In this document: piece after piece, positions 35,568-45,528 of the stretch
How the letters are laid out: every line of letters starts with the position of its first letter
How positions within the stretch are numbered: the stretch's first letter is position 1
Source: CAZUZS01 sp964624795
GTDB taxonomy: Bacteria; Calditrichota; Calditrichia; RBG-13-44-9
Direction: 5' to 3'
DNA: 64,000 nt
Assembly (NCBI GenBank): GCA_964624795.1
Contig: CAZUZS010000008.1
Location: forward strand, 34,975 to 98,974
Made by a program: the position numbers and the translations under genes
The notes under the pieces: model-generated
What the model was told of the DNA's origin: nothing
Databases searched by the model: none
The model's input: only the letters and a program-made list of their open reading frames with translations

Positions 35568-35610
35568 CATCCCCCTCTTTCCCCCTTCGAAGGGGGAGAA
35601 AGGGGGATGT
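35568..35610. repeat. GC-rich palindrome, copy 4
   Basis: Near-perfect palindrome centred on CCCCCTTCGAAGGGGG, extended by CATCCCCCTCTTT and GAAAGGGGGATG. It lies between the convergent aldolase and M16 genes and could terminate both transcripts. Confidence 0.7.
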
Positions 35611-35686
35611 CCACAGGTCCACAACAGAATAATTTACGATAGATCATTTGATCTAAATTTCAAATACGCATCCCCGCAACACTTTC

Positions 35687-38440
35687 TTATTGCGGATTTG
35701 GGCCTTCAATTACCTGAACCAGATCGTCGGGCCGCAACCATTTGGAAAATGCTGCTTTTACCTGTTCAGCTGTGATTTTCTCGTAGTGGTGCGCCGCTAC
35801 CGTCGGCTCATCCAATGGAAGATTGTTGGCCGCCCGGTGAATTAATCCACCGGCAATGCTGTTCAAACTGGATTCCGAAAGCGGGATTTCACGCAGCAGC
35901 ATCGCTTTTGCCTGCAGCAATTCATGCGGCGCGGGCAGTGTGGTTTGCATCGCCTTGAGATCGCGGATGACAATGGCACGAGCTTTTTCCACATTGGGCG
36001 GATCGCAGCCATAATTCACGGTGTAAAAAGCCCGCGTCTTGCCCACATCGAATGAAGAGCTGACATAATAGACCAAGCCGGTATTTTCCCTTAGATCCTG
36101 GTAAAAGCGGGTAGCGTAAAATCCGCCGCCCAGGATATGGTTCCCCAATTCCAGCGCATAATAATCGGGATTGGAGCGGGTCAGGCCGATGGTTTCCGAG
36201 AGCGTGACCTGGTCCTGCACACGGCTGGCATCCGGTACCACGGTGTTAGACAACTTGTTGGGCGGTACGGGCGGAAGCGTTACATCCGGCTTGGGGCCGG
36301 TGGCCTTCCAACCGCTGAAATATTTTGCGACAACCTCCTTTGCCTCCGAAGGATTTACGTTCCCGATGACAACAATGGTCGTCATATCCGGCCGAAAAAC
36401 CTGCTGGTAGTAAGCCTTTACATCCTGCAAAGTTAATGAAGAAACCGATTGGGGAGTGGCCTGCCGCAGGGTCGGATCCTTTGCCGGCACCAGTGCGGAA
36501 TCGATTGCCCTGCCGAACAGGTAATCGGGGCTGCGAAGCTCTCCGGCCAGGGAGGCTGCCACCTGCCGCCGAATGATTTTGAAAGCCGGTTCCGGCAAGG
36601 CCGGGTTCAACTGGTTGTCCGCCAAAAGCTGAACACCGCGGTCAAATTTGTCTGCCAGAATTTGCACCGAGAAATCGGTTCCGGCGTTTTCGCTGGCGGC
36701 GATGTCGTCCAGTGCTTTCTGAAAAGCGAGGCGATCCAGTGAGGTGGTTCCGTAGTCGAATAATTGATCCAGCACCTGGCCAACTCCCTCTTGTCCTTTC
36801 GGCACCTGCAAATCCGGGTTGTTTTTGATGTGCCCGTATACACTAATTGTGTTGCTGATGGACTCTTTCTGAACAATCAGGGTGATGCCGTTTGCAAGCG
36901 TGTCCACCACCGGGTTCACAGTGGACGGCGGCACTGAGATTCGCTGCAGCGCGCTCTGCGCCCACTCCGGCAGCTTTACGCCTTTGGTCTGTTTGGGGGC
37001 GAACGATTCCACCCCGCCAAACGATTTTGTGGAGACCGGCTGCCCGGATGCCTGCGGGGTAAGAATGGCGACAATGGCGTGCTCCGGGTCGAGATACTTT
37101 TTTGCCACACTGTTTACTTCCGCTACGGTCACTTTTTGCAGCGCCTTCACGGCTTCGGAAGGAGATTCGAGTCCTTGCACTGCCAGCGCATCGGACCAGG
37201 CCATGGCCAGTCCTGAAACCGAATTTTTCTGAAACTCGGCACCAGCCACTTCCTGCCGGATAGCGGCCTGCACCAGGTCAGTGGAAACGCCGTTTTTCAC
37301 TTCTTCCATGAGAATATTTTTGACTTTGGCAATCAGTGCCTTTCCATCCCCACCTTTGGGATAGGCAGCCAGTGCATATCCCAGACTCGCCTTCGGCAAT
37401 TGGTTCAGCGAGAATCCGGCATAAAGCGCTTCACCTTTGGGTACCAGGTCGTACAACTTTCCCCGCTGGCTGCTTAACACATCGGACAGGATTTCGGCTG
37501 CCGGGTAATCGGGACTGTCGGTTCCCGGGAGGCGAAAGGAGATCACCGCCAGGCCATAAGGAAGATCCGTTGTCAGATTCAGCGTGTCCGGCTTCACTGG
37601 TTCGAAATTAAACTCCGGGCGTGCCGGCAGCTCCTTGGATGGAATAGCACTGAACATTTTCTTCACTTCCGCCAGCACTTTTTCAGGCTGCACATCGCCC
37701 ACGATTACCAGAATTGCATTATTCGGGACGTACCAGGCGTCGTGAAATTTTTTCAGCATGGCGCCGGTTGTTTCCTGGAAAGAGGGCCGGGTGCCAAGCG
37801 CATCGTGGGAATAGGCGGTCCCTTTGAACATGGCGGCCAAAAGCTTGGTGTAAAAAACATATTCGGGATTGGACATGTCCCGTGCCACCTCCTGCTCAAT
37901 TGCACCCCGCTCCTCACTCCACAGCTTTTCGGTATCCAGCACTCCGCGCATGCGAATAGCCTGGATGTGCAGGGCAACATCCAGGTATTCCGCCGGCACC
38001 GTGAAAAAATACTGGGTCACCATCTGCTGGGTGTCGGCATTGAAATCGCCGCCCATAGATGCCGTAATGTCCGCTAACTGATTTGCAGACAATCCGGGGC
38101 TGCCGCGAAACATCATGTGTTCCTGGGCGTGCGCAGTGCCCGGAAATCCCTGCGGGGCTTCATTTGAACCCACCAGGTAATTCATCATGGTGGTCACTAC
38201 CGGTGCCAATGAATTTCGGACAACAACCACCCGCAGGCCGTTATCCAGGGTTGCGCGCAACACGTCCTGGTCCCGGGCGGCTTCACCGGTTGCCGCGAAT
38301 GCAACTGCTGCCCACAACAAAAGCAAAATCAGCCCCAGGCCGCTAATTCGTCCGACGAATTTTAATTTCCTCCCGGCTGCGGGAGCAGGGTGAAAAAATT
38401 GAGACAAATTGTAAATTTTTTGATATCGATTATTTTGCAT
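35687..38440 (-). CDS. Exported M16-family zinc metallopeptidase (two-domain)
   Basis: The 917-residue precursor has an N-terminal export segment (LGLILLLLWAAVAFAA, about residues 35-50). The first half is an active M16 domain with the inverted zinc motif His104-Ala-Gln-Glu107-His108 and the distal Glu in RGAIEQEVARD. The second half repeats the fold without the zinc motif (QVLDQLFDYGTTSLDR) and has the R/Y signature near HILGGGFYATRFYQDLRENT. Start ATG 38440 is preceded by GGTGGGAGAG; an upstream in-frame start at 38506 lacks one. Such enzymes degrade peptides in the periplasm. The substrate is unknown. Confidence 0.92.
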   Translation of the reverse strand: MQNNRYQKIYNLSQFFHPAPAAGRKLKFVGRISGLGLILLLLWAAVAFAATGEAARDQDVLRATLDNGLRVVVVRNSLAPVVTTMMNYLVGSNEAPQGFPGTAHAQEHMMFRGSPGLSANQLADITASMGGDFNADTQQMVTQYFFTVPAEYLDVALHIQAIRMRGVLDTEKLWSEERGAIEQEVARDMSNPEYVFYTKLLAAMFKGTAYSHDALGTRPSFQETTGAMLKKFHDAWYVPNNAILVIVGDVQPEKVLAEVKKMFSAIPSKELPARPEFNFEPVKPDTLNLTTDLPYGLAVISFRLPGTDSPDYPAAEILSDVLSSQRGKLYDLVPKGEALYAGFSLNQLPKASLGYALAAYPKGGDGKALIAKVKNILMEEVKNGVSTDLVQAAIRQEVAGAEFQKNSVSGLAMAWSDALAVQGLESPSEAVKALQKVTVAEVNSVAKKYLDPEHAIVAILTPQASGQPVSTKSFGGVESFAPKQTKGVKLPEWAQSALQRISVPPSTVNPVVDTLANGITLIVQKESISNTISVYGHIKNNPDLQVPKGQEGVGQVLDQLFDYGTTSLDRLAFQKALDDIAASENAGTDFSVQILADKFDRGVQLLADNQLNPALPEPAFKIIRRQVAASLAGELRSPDYLFGRAIDSALVPAKDPTLRQATPQSVSSLTLQDVKAYYQQVFRPDMTTIVVIGNVNPSEAKEVVAKYFSGWKATGPKPDVTLPPVPPNKLSNTVVPDASRVQDQVTLSETIGLTRSNPDYYALELGNHILGGGFYATRFYQDLRENTGLVYYVSSSFDVGKTRAFYTVNYGCDPPNVEKARAIVIRDLKAMQTTLPAPHELLQAKAMLLREIPLSESSLNSIAGGLIHRAANNLPLDEPTVAAHHYEKITAEQVKAAFSKWLRPDDLVQVIEGPNPQ

Positions 38441-38803
38441 GGTATCTCTCCCACCTCTTGAACTGTGTAATATTTTGTTTTGCAGCGGTTTAGTACACCC
38501 CGCCACTTATTTTTAGCAAATTCGGAAAACCAACTTAATTTTAGAATGGGATGATGAAGATGGAATGAAGACATTTGATGGCGAGAGAATGCGAGATCGC
38601 TTTGAAATGGAGGCTGGTTGGAACTCTTCCCTAACGCACAGCCGGTAAAAATGGGTACTGCCGTTTGAACAAAGCGTCATTTTCCAACCGCTTCACCGCA
38701 TTTGTGATGTGGTCGGAAAACGCCCCGGAGTCACATGGCAACTCACCCTGCAGCGAAGCCGGAACAGAATGGTCAGAAAAATCGAAAGGGAGGAATATCT
38801 AAT
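38441..38803. other. Non-coding space upstream of the M16 gene
   Basis: 363 bases between the M16 gene start and the lgt stop (both minus strand). I see no RNA gene, repeat or convincing small frame; it presumably holds the M16 promoter. Confidence 0.5.
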
Positions 38804-39580
38804 TCAATGGGCAACTGCCGATGTTTGTGAAGCGCGCTGCCGTTTGAAAAGCACCAGACCCCACGTCACGCCAATCAGAATAGAGATGATGCTAAGAATC
38901 TGCGCCATGGTCATCCATCCCCACAGGATTTTCGGGGTTAATCTCCAGAATTCCGCCACGAAACGCTCGATGCCGTAGAATACCAGCATTCCGCTTAACA
39001 TCATACCGGGCAAATGAGGGCGTTTCCGAAGCCGCCAGAGAATGGCAAAAAGGATCAACGACATCAATAGCTCGTAAAGAGGAGTCGGATGAACCGGAAC
39101 GTCCGTCGGGACTATACCATGGGGGAAACTCATGGCCCACGGCAGGTGGGAGGGCGGCCCGTAATCGCCATCGCCGGCCAAAAAACAGCCAATTCTTCCG
39201 ATGCCGTAACCGAGCAGCAACAGCGGAGAGATTAGATCGGCAATCACCAGGTCCGGCGCAGAAAATTTATGGATAGTCCACAAAACAGCAAGCAGTCCCC
39301 CAATAAACCCGCCATACCAGGTGAGTCCGCTTCCGCTAAATGTCATGCTTACCGGGCTTTTTAAAAATTCACCTACATGCTCCAGAATGAAATAGAGCCT
39401 GGCGCCAACTATGCCGCCAATGGCTGCCGCCATGATGACCGAATAGGCCCACTCCCCGGGAAAATTATTATGTTCAAACTCTCTCTTCAAAAGCCACAGG
39501 GTGGTCAAAAAGGCAATTGCCAACATCAGGCCGTAACTGCCGATTGTTATCGGCCCTATTTTTAATAATACCGGAAACAT
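38804..39580 (-). CDS. lgt: Prolipoprotein diacylglyceryl transferase
   Basis: Lgt attaches diacylglycerol to the lipobox cysteine of prolipoproteins in the inner membrane. The 258-residue protein has about seven hydrophobic helices, the GARLYFILEH region, WYGGFIGGLLAV, and a signature GRIGCFLAGDGDYG in place of the more usual GRxGNFxN, a variant seen in non-proteobacterial Lgt. HPTPLYELL and YGIERFVAEFWR follow as in the family. The ATG at 39580 is preceded by TTAAGGATT. A TATATT box about 40 bases upstream may be its promoter. Confidence 0.93.
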   Translation of the reverse strand: MFPVLLKIGPITIGSYGLMLAIAFLTTLWLLKREFEHNNFPGEWAYSVIMAAAIGGIVGARLYFILEHVGEFLKSPVSMTFSGSGLTWYGGFIGGLLAVLWTIHKFSAPDLVIADLISPLLLLGYGIGRIGCFLAGDGDYGPPSHLPWAMSFPHGIVPTDVPVHPTPLYELLMSLILFAILWRLRKRPHLPGMMLSGMLVFYGIERFVAEFWRLTPKILWGWMTMAQILSIISILIGVTWGLVLFKRQRASQTSAVAH

Positions 39581-39772
39581 AATCCTTAATCACCTTCTAT
39601 ATAAAATATATTTGGTTTCTTAATTGTCTAACGCCAAATTTCATTTTAAGAATTTTCCATTGGCATTGTTATTATTTTTCGCAGTGCAAATTGTTCCCCG
39701 CAAATAAAAATCGGCTGATTTATGAAATGACGTTGGCAATTTTGAAATAACCTGTGCGCGGTCAGGCGGTTT

Positions 39773-40891
39773 TTACCGAAACAGCCGGACGATAAGATCC
39801 CCGATAAAATAAGCGACACCCGCAACACCCAGGCCGACCACAAACATGTCGAATCCGCTGCGGATGACACCCCTGCCGGTAAAAATGTTTCGCGCAGCGC
39901 CCACACCGAAATGGGAAATCATGGCCAGGGCAAAGGCTGTCCAGACCGCGGCGGTACCACTGAGAAAGATAAACGGCGCCACCGGAATAATTGCCCCGAT
40001 CGCAGTCGCAATACCGGTAATCACGCCTTCCCGCAGGGGCGTGGTGTGCGATTCGCCAATTCCCAGCTCCTCCCGCGACATCTCCTCCAGCGTCCGCTGC
40101 GGATTGCCGATGATATCTTCCGCTAACTTCATCGCCTGCTCTGGATCAATGCCTTTCGATTCGTAGATGAGCGCCAATTCTTCTTTTTCCAAATCGGGCA
40201 TCAGGGAAATTTCTTCTTTTTCCATGGCAATTTCGTGGGCGTAAACTTCTTCTTCGCTTTTCGCGGCAAGATAACCGGAACTCCCCATGGAAAGGGCGTC
40301 GGCAACCGTGCCGGCAAGACCGGAAATGAGGACAATCTGGGGATTAACTGCAGCGCCGATTACACCCGCCACCAGCCCGAAATTAGCGGTAAGTCCATCG
40401 TTAAAACCATAAACCACCACCCGCAGAAAACCGCCGGATTGCGTCTTGTGCCACGGTTCGCTGCCAAAGCTCGTGATTTCCCGCAAGGTCCGTGTGTGCT
40501 GAATGGATTCTTTAGCCAGGGTGCCGGTGATTTTTCGGGACAGTTCCGAAGAGCTGTTTTTCGACAGGTTCAGGTAAGATTTCACTTCCCGTCCTTCTTC
40601 CCTCAACATTAAATCGTAAACGTGCCTGCGGTTAAAATGGCGGCTGAACCATACCAGGAAGCGGGCTCTCGCAGAAGGCTTTACCGACGTCACTTCCACT
40701 TTGTCGGATTCCATCAGTTCTCGCAACATCGCCGCATGACGCTCCTCCACAGAAGCCATGCGGCGCAAAATATCCTTTGGCTTTGCCTCGGTTTCTACTT
40801 CCGCCAGGGCGTGGTACAAAAATGCGGCATCCACCTCATCCTGCAAGTGTCGTTTCCATGCCGAAACAGTCTTCGCGTCCGATTTTTTCAT
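39773..40891 (-). CDS. Ferritin-like/VIT1 fusion metal transporter
   Basis: The 372-residue protein fuses an N-terminal rubrerythrin/ferritin-like helical domain (about residues 1-150; DEVDAAFLYHALAEVETE, SVEERHAAMLRELME) to a C-terminal VIT1/CCC1 membrane domain (GFNDGLTANFGLVAGVIGA, ADALSMGSSGYLAAKSE, then three further helices). Membrane-bound ferritins of this type export iron or manganese. Carboxylates ExxH in the first domain are likely metal ligands. The ATG at 40891 has AGGGAAA upstream; an in-frame start at 40939 lacks a site. It is divergent from the oxidase cluster. Confidence 0.9.
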   Translation of the reverse strand: MKKSDAKTVSAWKRHLQDEVDAAFLYHALAEVETEAKPKDILRRMASVEERHAAMLRELMESDKVEVTSVKPSARARFLVWFSRHFNRRHVYDLMLREEGREVKSYLNLSKNSSSELSRKITGTLAKESIQHTRTLREITSFGSEPWHKTQSGGFLRVVVYGFNDGLTANFGLVAGVIGAAVNPQIVLISGLAGTVADALSMGSSGYLAAKSEEEVYAHEIAMEKEEISLMPDLEKEELALIYESKGIDPEQAMKLAEDIIGNPQRTLEEMSREELGIGESHTTPLREGVITGIATAIGAIIPVAPFIFLSGTAAVWTAFALAMISHFGVGAARNIFTGRGVIRSGFDMFVVGLGVAGVAYFIGDLIVRLFR

Positions 40892-41184
40892 CGATTTCCC
40901 TGCCTTCCATTTGAAATTCAAACCCGTGTAATTACGCAACCAAATATAGTGAGATGCCGGTACCGATAAAATATTTTTTCCTGGCTGGAGTAGCTAAATT
41001 TTTCCTTTCATGAAATCTTCATTTTGTCTGATTATCGTAGCCGAGTTGTTCTAAGCCAACTTTTGTAGTAGGGATGGTTGAGCATAGCAAATAATTTCCC
41101 GGTAGTGATTCAGATTTGGTATTGATGGTATAGAGAAAAAGCAGGTTTTGTCCAATCAGCGGAGTCTTGGGGAGGAGAAGGTTA

Positions 41185-42099
41185 ATGACAAACTCGCCGT
41201 TCAATGGAGTATCGCCGCAAGCCCAGGCAATTTCCCATGTTTTCATTATAAGCCTGGTTGTTCTGGCGTTTATTTTGGTGCTGGTGCTTGGATTGGTGTT
41301 GTTTGTTATGATAAAATTCCGTGGACGGGAGGGAGAGGCGGAACCACCCCAAATTTTCGGGAATAAAAAGCTGGAAATCACTTGGACGGTAGTACCGGGA
41401 TTAATACTGGTTTTCCTGTTCATATTGACCGTCATTTACGCAAACAGATCGGATCCTTCGGTTCCCAAAGGAAGACAGCCCGACCTGGTTGTGATAGCGC
41501 ACCAGTGGTGGTGGGAGTTGAAATATCCCCAAACCGGTGTAGTGACGGCTAACGAAATTCACATGCCGGTTCACAAGAAGTGGCTGGTGCGAATCGAGTC
41601 GGCGGATGTCATCCATTCCTTCTGGGTGCCGCGTTTGGCGCGTAAAATGGATGCGATTCCCGGTCATCCAAATCATATATGGCTGGAATCGGATTCCACC
41701 GGAACCTACTGGGGAACCTGCTCGGAGTATTGCGGCGCGCAACATGCCGGGATGCACATCCGGGTTATCGTGCAAAACCAAAAGGATTTCGATGCATGGT
41801 CGAATGAACAGCAGCAAGGCCCCAATATTCCGCAAACCGGCGATGCCGCCAAGGGGCAACAGCTTTTCGATCAGCTTACCTGCTTGAACTGCCACGCTAT
41901 CAAGAACATCGGGCCGAACCTGACGCACGTGGGAAGCCGGGAAACACTCGCTTCCGGTGTAATCACCAATACGCCGGAAAATATGGCTCGCTGGCTGCAC
42001 AATCCGCAAGCGGTAAAGCCCGGCTGCAATATGCCCAACCTCTACCTGACCAATGAACAGGTGAAATACTTGGTTGCTTACCTGGAGGCATCAAAATGA
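41185..42099 (+). CDS. ctaC: Cytochrome c oxidase subunit II with fused cytochrome c (caa3 type)
   Basis: The 304-residue protein has two membrane helices (VFIISLVVLAFILVLVLGLV, TWTVVPGLILVFLFILTVIY), a periplasmic cupredoxin domain with the CuA site Cys179/Cys183/His187/Met190 in CSEYCGAQHAGM, and a C-terminal cytochrome c domain with Cys233-x2-Cys236-His237 (CLNCH) and a distal Met in CNMPNLYL. The fused heme c marks a caa3 oxidase that takes electrons directly from a bc complex or small cytochrome. GGAGGAGAAGG precedes ATG 41185; the next gene overlaps by four bases. It opens the respiratory locus. Confidence 0.94.
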   Translation: MTNSPFNGVSPQAQAISHVFIISLVVLAFILVLVLGLVLFVMIKFRGREGEAEPPQIFGNKKLEITWTVVPGLILVFLFILTVIYANRSDPSVPKGRQPDLVVIAHQWWWELKYPQTGVVTANEIHMPVHKKWLVRIESADVIHSFWVPRLARKMDAIPGHPNHIWLESDSTGTYWGTCSEYCGAQHAGMHIRVIVQNQKDFDAWSNEQQQGPNIPQTGDAAKGQQLFDQLTCLNCHAIKNIGPNLTHVGSRETLASGVITNTPENMARWLHNPQAVKPGCNMPNLYLTNEQVKYLVAYLEASK

Positions 42100-43760
42100 C
42101 AGATTCGAATACCACCACTTTATCCGCTCCCATTTCTCTGCCGCGCGAATATAAGGGCTTGTTGAGTTGGATTACAACCATCGACCACAAGCAAATCGGC
42201 ATTCTGTACCTGGCTATGACCTTTTTCTATTTTTTAGTAGGCGGAATCGAAGCTATTTTTATGCGCATTCAACTTGCAGTACCAAATAACACATTTCTTT
42301 CCCCCAACAGTTATAACGAGATTTTTACCATGCATGGCACCACCATGATTTTCTTGGTGGTTATGCCCATGCTGATTGGTTTTGCCAACTACCTGGTACC
42401 GCTGATGATTGGGTCGCGGGATATCGCCTTTCCGCGGCTGAATGCACTGGGCTTCTGGCTCCTCTTTTTTGGCAGCCTGATGCTCTATTTTAGTTTTATC
42501 GGCGGCGGGGCGCCATCCGCCGGATGGTTCAGTTACGCCCCGCTGAGCGAAAAACCGTATTCCGCCACCCCCGGCCTGGATTACTGGGCGCTGGGTCTGC
42601 TCCTGATGGGGGTTGGCACGGTGTCCACTGCCATCAACATAAACGTGACGATTCTCAAATATCGTGTAAAGGGCATGTCCTTGAAGCGCTTGCCGCTTTT
42701 TGTCTGGATGGTTTTTATCAACGGATTCATCATTCTGTTTGCGCTTCCTCCGCTGAATGCCGCACTCGTGATGCTGCTGGTGGATCGCCAGTTGTACGCG
42801 CATTTCTTCCAGGCAGTCGCCGGCGGATCGGCAATAATGTGGCAGCAATATTTTTGGGCTTTCGGGCACCCGGAGGTTTACATCATGATTTTGCCGGCCT
42901 GGGGAATGATTTCCGAGATTATCCCCGTTTTTTCCCGCAAACCGATTTTTGGCTACGGATTTGTTGCCGGCTCAACGTTGGCTATTGGTGTGCTAAGTTT
43001 TGCCGTCTATGCCCACCACATGTTTGCAGTCGGTCTGGGGCATCCTTTCAATATTGCGTTCGCATTCTCCAGTATGGCCATCGCCGTTCCAACCGGTATT
43101 AAAATCTTTAACTGGATTGCGACCATGTGGGGCGGCCGAATACGGTTTACCACCTCCATGAAATACGCCATTGCTTTTATCGTGTTATTCACCATCGGTG
43201 GGCTAAGCGGGATAACCTTTGCGGTTGTTCCCATCGACTGGCAGGTGACAGACACTTACTACGTGGTAGCCCATTTTCACTACGTGCTTTTTGGGGGAAC
43301 CCTGTTTGGCATTTTTGCCGGAATTTATTACTGGTTTCCCAAAATGACCGGCCGCCTGCTTTCGGAGAAGCTGGGAAACTGGCATTTCTGGCTGACATTC
43401 ATCGGGTTTAACCTCACCTTTTTTATTCAACATTTTGTAGGTTTACTGGGAATGCCCCGCCGCGTGTACACTTATCCGAATCTGCCGGGGTGGGGCTGGA
43501 TGAACATGGTTTCCACCATCGGTGCTTTTGTTCTGGGCATATCGGTCCTCATATTTTTATGGAATATCTTCATCTCGCTGCGAAAAGGCAAACCGGCGGG
43601 AGATAATCCGTGGGAAGCCTGGACGCTGGAATGGGCGGCTTCTTCACCGCCAGCACCGCACAATTTCGAGCTGGTGCCGCCGGTGAACGGCCGACGTCCG
43701 TTATGGGACCTTCAACATCCCGACACACCGGATTGGAAGCTAAACAAAGCGGAATCGTAA
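42096..43760 (+). CDS. ctaD: Cytochrome c oxidase subunit I
   Basis: The 554-residue subunit has about 12 membrane helices and the full heme-copper catalytic set. These are His in FTMHGTTMIF for heme a, the CuB ligand His258 with Tyr262 in GHPEVYI, His307/His308 (YAHHMF), and His393/His395 (AHFHYV) for the hemes. The glutamate in HPEVYI marks an A1-type proton-pumping oxidase. It reduces oxygen to water in the inner membrane. Translation is coupled to ctaC through an ATGA overlap. Confidence 0.96.
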   Translation: MTDSNTTTLSAPISLPREYKGLLSWITTIDHKQIGILYLAMTFFYFLVGGIEAIFMRIQLAVPNNTFLSPNSYNEIFTMHGTTMIFLVVMPMLIGFANYLVPLMIGSRDIAFPRLNALGFWLLFFGSLMLYFSFIGGGAPSAGWFSYAPLSEKPYSATPGLDYWALGLLLMGVGTVSTAININVTILKYRVKGMSLKRLPLFVWMVFINGFIILFALPPLNAALVMLLVDRQLYAHFFQAVAGGSAIMWQQYFWAFGHPEVYIMILPAWGMISEIIPVFSRKPIFGYGFVAGSTLAIGVLSFAVYAHHMFAVGLGHPFNIAFAFSSMAIAVPTGIKIFNWIATMWGGRIRFTTSMKYAIAFIVLFTIGGLSGITFAVVPIDWQVTDTYYVVAHFHYVLFGGTLFGIFAGIYYWFPKMTGRLLSEKLGNWHFWLTFIGFNLTFFIQHFVGLLGMPRRVYTYPNLPGWGWMNMVSTIGAFVLGISVLIFLWNIFISLRKGKPAGDNPWEAWTLEWAASSPPAPHNFELVPPVNGRRPLWDLQHPDTPDWKLNKAES

Positions 43761-43773
43761 AAGGGAAAACAGA

Positions 43774-44328
43774 ATGCACAAAGATAAGATGATCATGTAT
43801 ATGGTGGTTGCTACGGAGGCGGTATTTTTCACGCTGCTGATTTTGGCATACCTCTATTTCCACAAATCGTCGGGAACGGGTGCCAAACAAACCGCGCTCT
43901 TGGACCCGCTGAGAACATTTTTTTTCTCGCTGTTTCTTTTTTCAAGCAGCTTTACAGTTTGGCGCGCGGAAAAGAATGTAGATAAAAGGAACTTCGGGCG
44001 TGGCGGTTTCTGGCTGCTCGTTACTATTTTGTTTGGCGCCACCTTCCTCGTCGGGCAGGGCATCGAGTGGACCGGACTGATTCATCACGGCGAAACAGTA
44101 AGCGCCAATCTGTTTGGCACCACCTTTTTCACACTCACCGGTTTTCATGGAATGCATGTGCTGGTGGGACTGATCGTGCTCTCAATCCTATTCGGATTAG
44201 CTGTTTTAGGTGATTTCAAAAACTCAAAAACAGCATTGTCGGTTGGGGTGTTCGCTATCTACTGGCATTTCGTCGATATCGTGTGGGTGTTTATTTTCAC
44301 CATTGTTTATCTGGGGGTCATTTCATAA
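43774..44328 (+). CDS. ctaE: Cytochrome c oxidase subunit III
   Basis: The 184-residue protein has five hydrophobic helices, the short form of subunit III. Family features are ATEAVFFTLLILAYLYF at the N-terminus, GQGIEWTGLIHHG, FFTLTGFHGMHVLVGL and the C-terminal YWHFVDIVWVFIF. It stabilises subunit I. Its TAA stop shares a base with the ctaG ATG (TAATG). Confidence 0.93.
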   Translation: MHKDKMIMYMVVATEAVFFTLLILAYLYFHKSSGTGAKQTALLDPLRTFFFSLFLFSSSFTVWRAEKNVDKRNFGRGGFWLLVTILFGATFLVGQGIEWTGLIHHGETVSANLFGTTFFTLTGFHGMHVLVGLIVLSILFGLAVLGDFKNSKTALSVGVFAIYWHFVDIVWVFIFTIVYLGVIS

Positions 44329-45206
44329 TGCTGGAGCACTTCTTTCTTTCTGCCTGGGAGTGGGATCCCTCTATCACTATTGGCTGCGCACTGCTTTTGA
44401 TCGGCTATCTGGTATTAGTAGGTCCGCGTTTTAACCGGCGCTCCCTTTACTTTATTTTGGGATTGGTCATTTTCTTTTTGGCCCTGGTTTCGCCGCTGGA
44501 TGCGCTGGGAGACACCTATCTTTTCAGCGCCCACATGTTTCAGCATATCCTCTTTATCCTGGTGGTGCCGCCGCTGCTCATTTTGGGGATTCCCAAATGG
44601 CTGGTAGAAAAGGGAATGAAATTTATCCTCTTCCGCAAAACAGAACGGTTCTTCAACCGGCCGGCAATCTCTTGGATAGCCGCTGCCGGAGCTATGTGGT
44701 TCTGGCATGCTCCGCCGATTTTTAATGCTGCATTAGCCAACGAAACCATTCATATCATCCAGCATTTGAGCCTGATGGTGGCCGGAAGCATTTTCTGGTG
44801 GTACATTATCGACCCGTTGAAGGAAAACCGCCGCCATCCCCTGTTTATGGTATTGTACATTTTCACGGCCTGCGCCGCCTGTTCGATGCTGGGAATTCTC
44901 ATTGCATACTCGTCGCCGGGGATCTACCCGGCCTACCTGCATCCTGATGACACCTGGGGATTGTTGTCTATTATTCGCAATCAATGGGGAATTTCGCCAT
45001 TAGCCGATTTGCAAATCGGCGGCCTGCTGATGTGGGTGCCGGTCTGCTTTGTCTATATAACGGGAATTATAGGAATGTTAGTGCGCTGGTACACTGAAAA
45101 GGATGAGGAAGAGAATCTCACTCCCATTGAGGAACCGGCCCCACTCGATCTAACGGCAAAAAGCGAACCCGAAATTCCGGAGCTGAATGATGAACGAACA
45201 AAATAA
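44328..45206 (+). CDS. ctaG: Caa3-type oxidase assembly protein CtaG
   Basis: The 292-residue membrane protein belongs to the Caa3_CtaG family needed for formation of active caa3 oxidase. It has about seven helices with SAHMFQHILFILVVPPLL, FWHAPPIFNAALAN, IHIIQHLSLMVAGSIFWW and LGILIAYSSPGIYP; several histidines lie at membrane edges. I start at ATG 44328, joined to the ctaE stop; an earlier frame start at 44283 would lie wholly inside ctaE. Its tail is acidic and overlaps the next gene by 20 bases. Confidence 0.9.
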   Translation: MLEHFFLSAWEWDPSITIGCALLLIGYLVLVGPRFNRRSLYFILGLVIFFLALVSPLDALGDTYLFSAHMFQHILFILVVPPLLILGIPKWLVEKGMKFILFRKTERFFNRPAISWIAAAGAMWFWHAPPIFNAALANETIHIIQHLSLMVAGSIFWWYIIDPLKENRRHPLFMVLYIFTACAACSMLGILIAYSSPGIYPAYLHPDDTWGLLSIIRNQWGISPLADLQIGGLLMWVPVCFVYITGIIGMLVRWYTEKDEEENLTPIEEPAPLDLTAKSEPEIPELNDERTK

Positions 45207-45528
45207 AAATCCGATTGATAATTATAGGGATAATGACGCCGCGGGAAATGATCGTGGCAGAGCAAATTCGGAGAATCAAAAAAATGCAGCCAAGGCGGAA
45301 AACCGTGCCGAGGATGGCTGGCTGCCGCCAATGCCCCGGGAAGAGTTGCCGGAACCGACCTTTTGGCCCATAACGCTGGCCTTGGGATTGACACTGCTTC
45401 TTTGGGGTATTGTAACAAGCATTTACATTTCTATGGTTGGTTTCATAATCGTTGTGCTGGCGGTTCGCGGCTGGGTTCACGATATCCGCCGGGATCATCA
45501 AAAACAGAGCGTGGAGAAATATGGATAA
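45187..45528 (+). CDS. Small membrane protein, oxidase subunit IV-like
   Basis: The 113-residue protein has a polar N-terminal half rich in Asn, Asp and Glu and two close hydrophobic helices in the C-terminal half (FWPITLALGLTLLLWGIV and ISMVGFIIVVLAVRGWV), ending HDIRRDHQ. The FWPxxLAxGLxLLLWG...GWV-DIR pattern resembles small accessory subunits found in caa3-type oxidase operons. The start is ATG 45187 or 45190. It overlaps both ctaG and the Rieske gene, so it is tightly built into the operon; its role is inferred from position. Confidence 0.7.
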   Translation: MMNEQNKNPIDNYRDNDAAGNDRGRANSENQKNAAKAENRAEDGWLPPMPREELPEPTFWPITLALGLTLLLWGIVTSIYISMVGFIIVVLAVRGWVHDIRRDHQKQSVEKYG

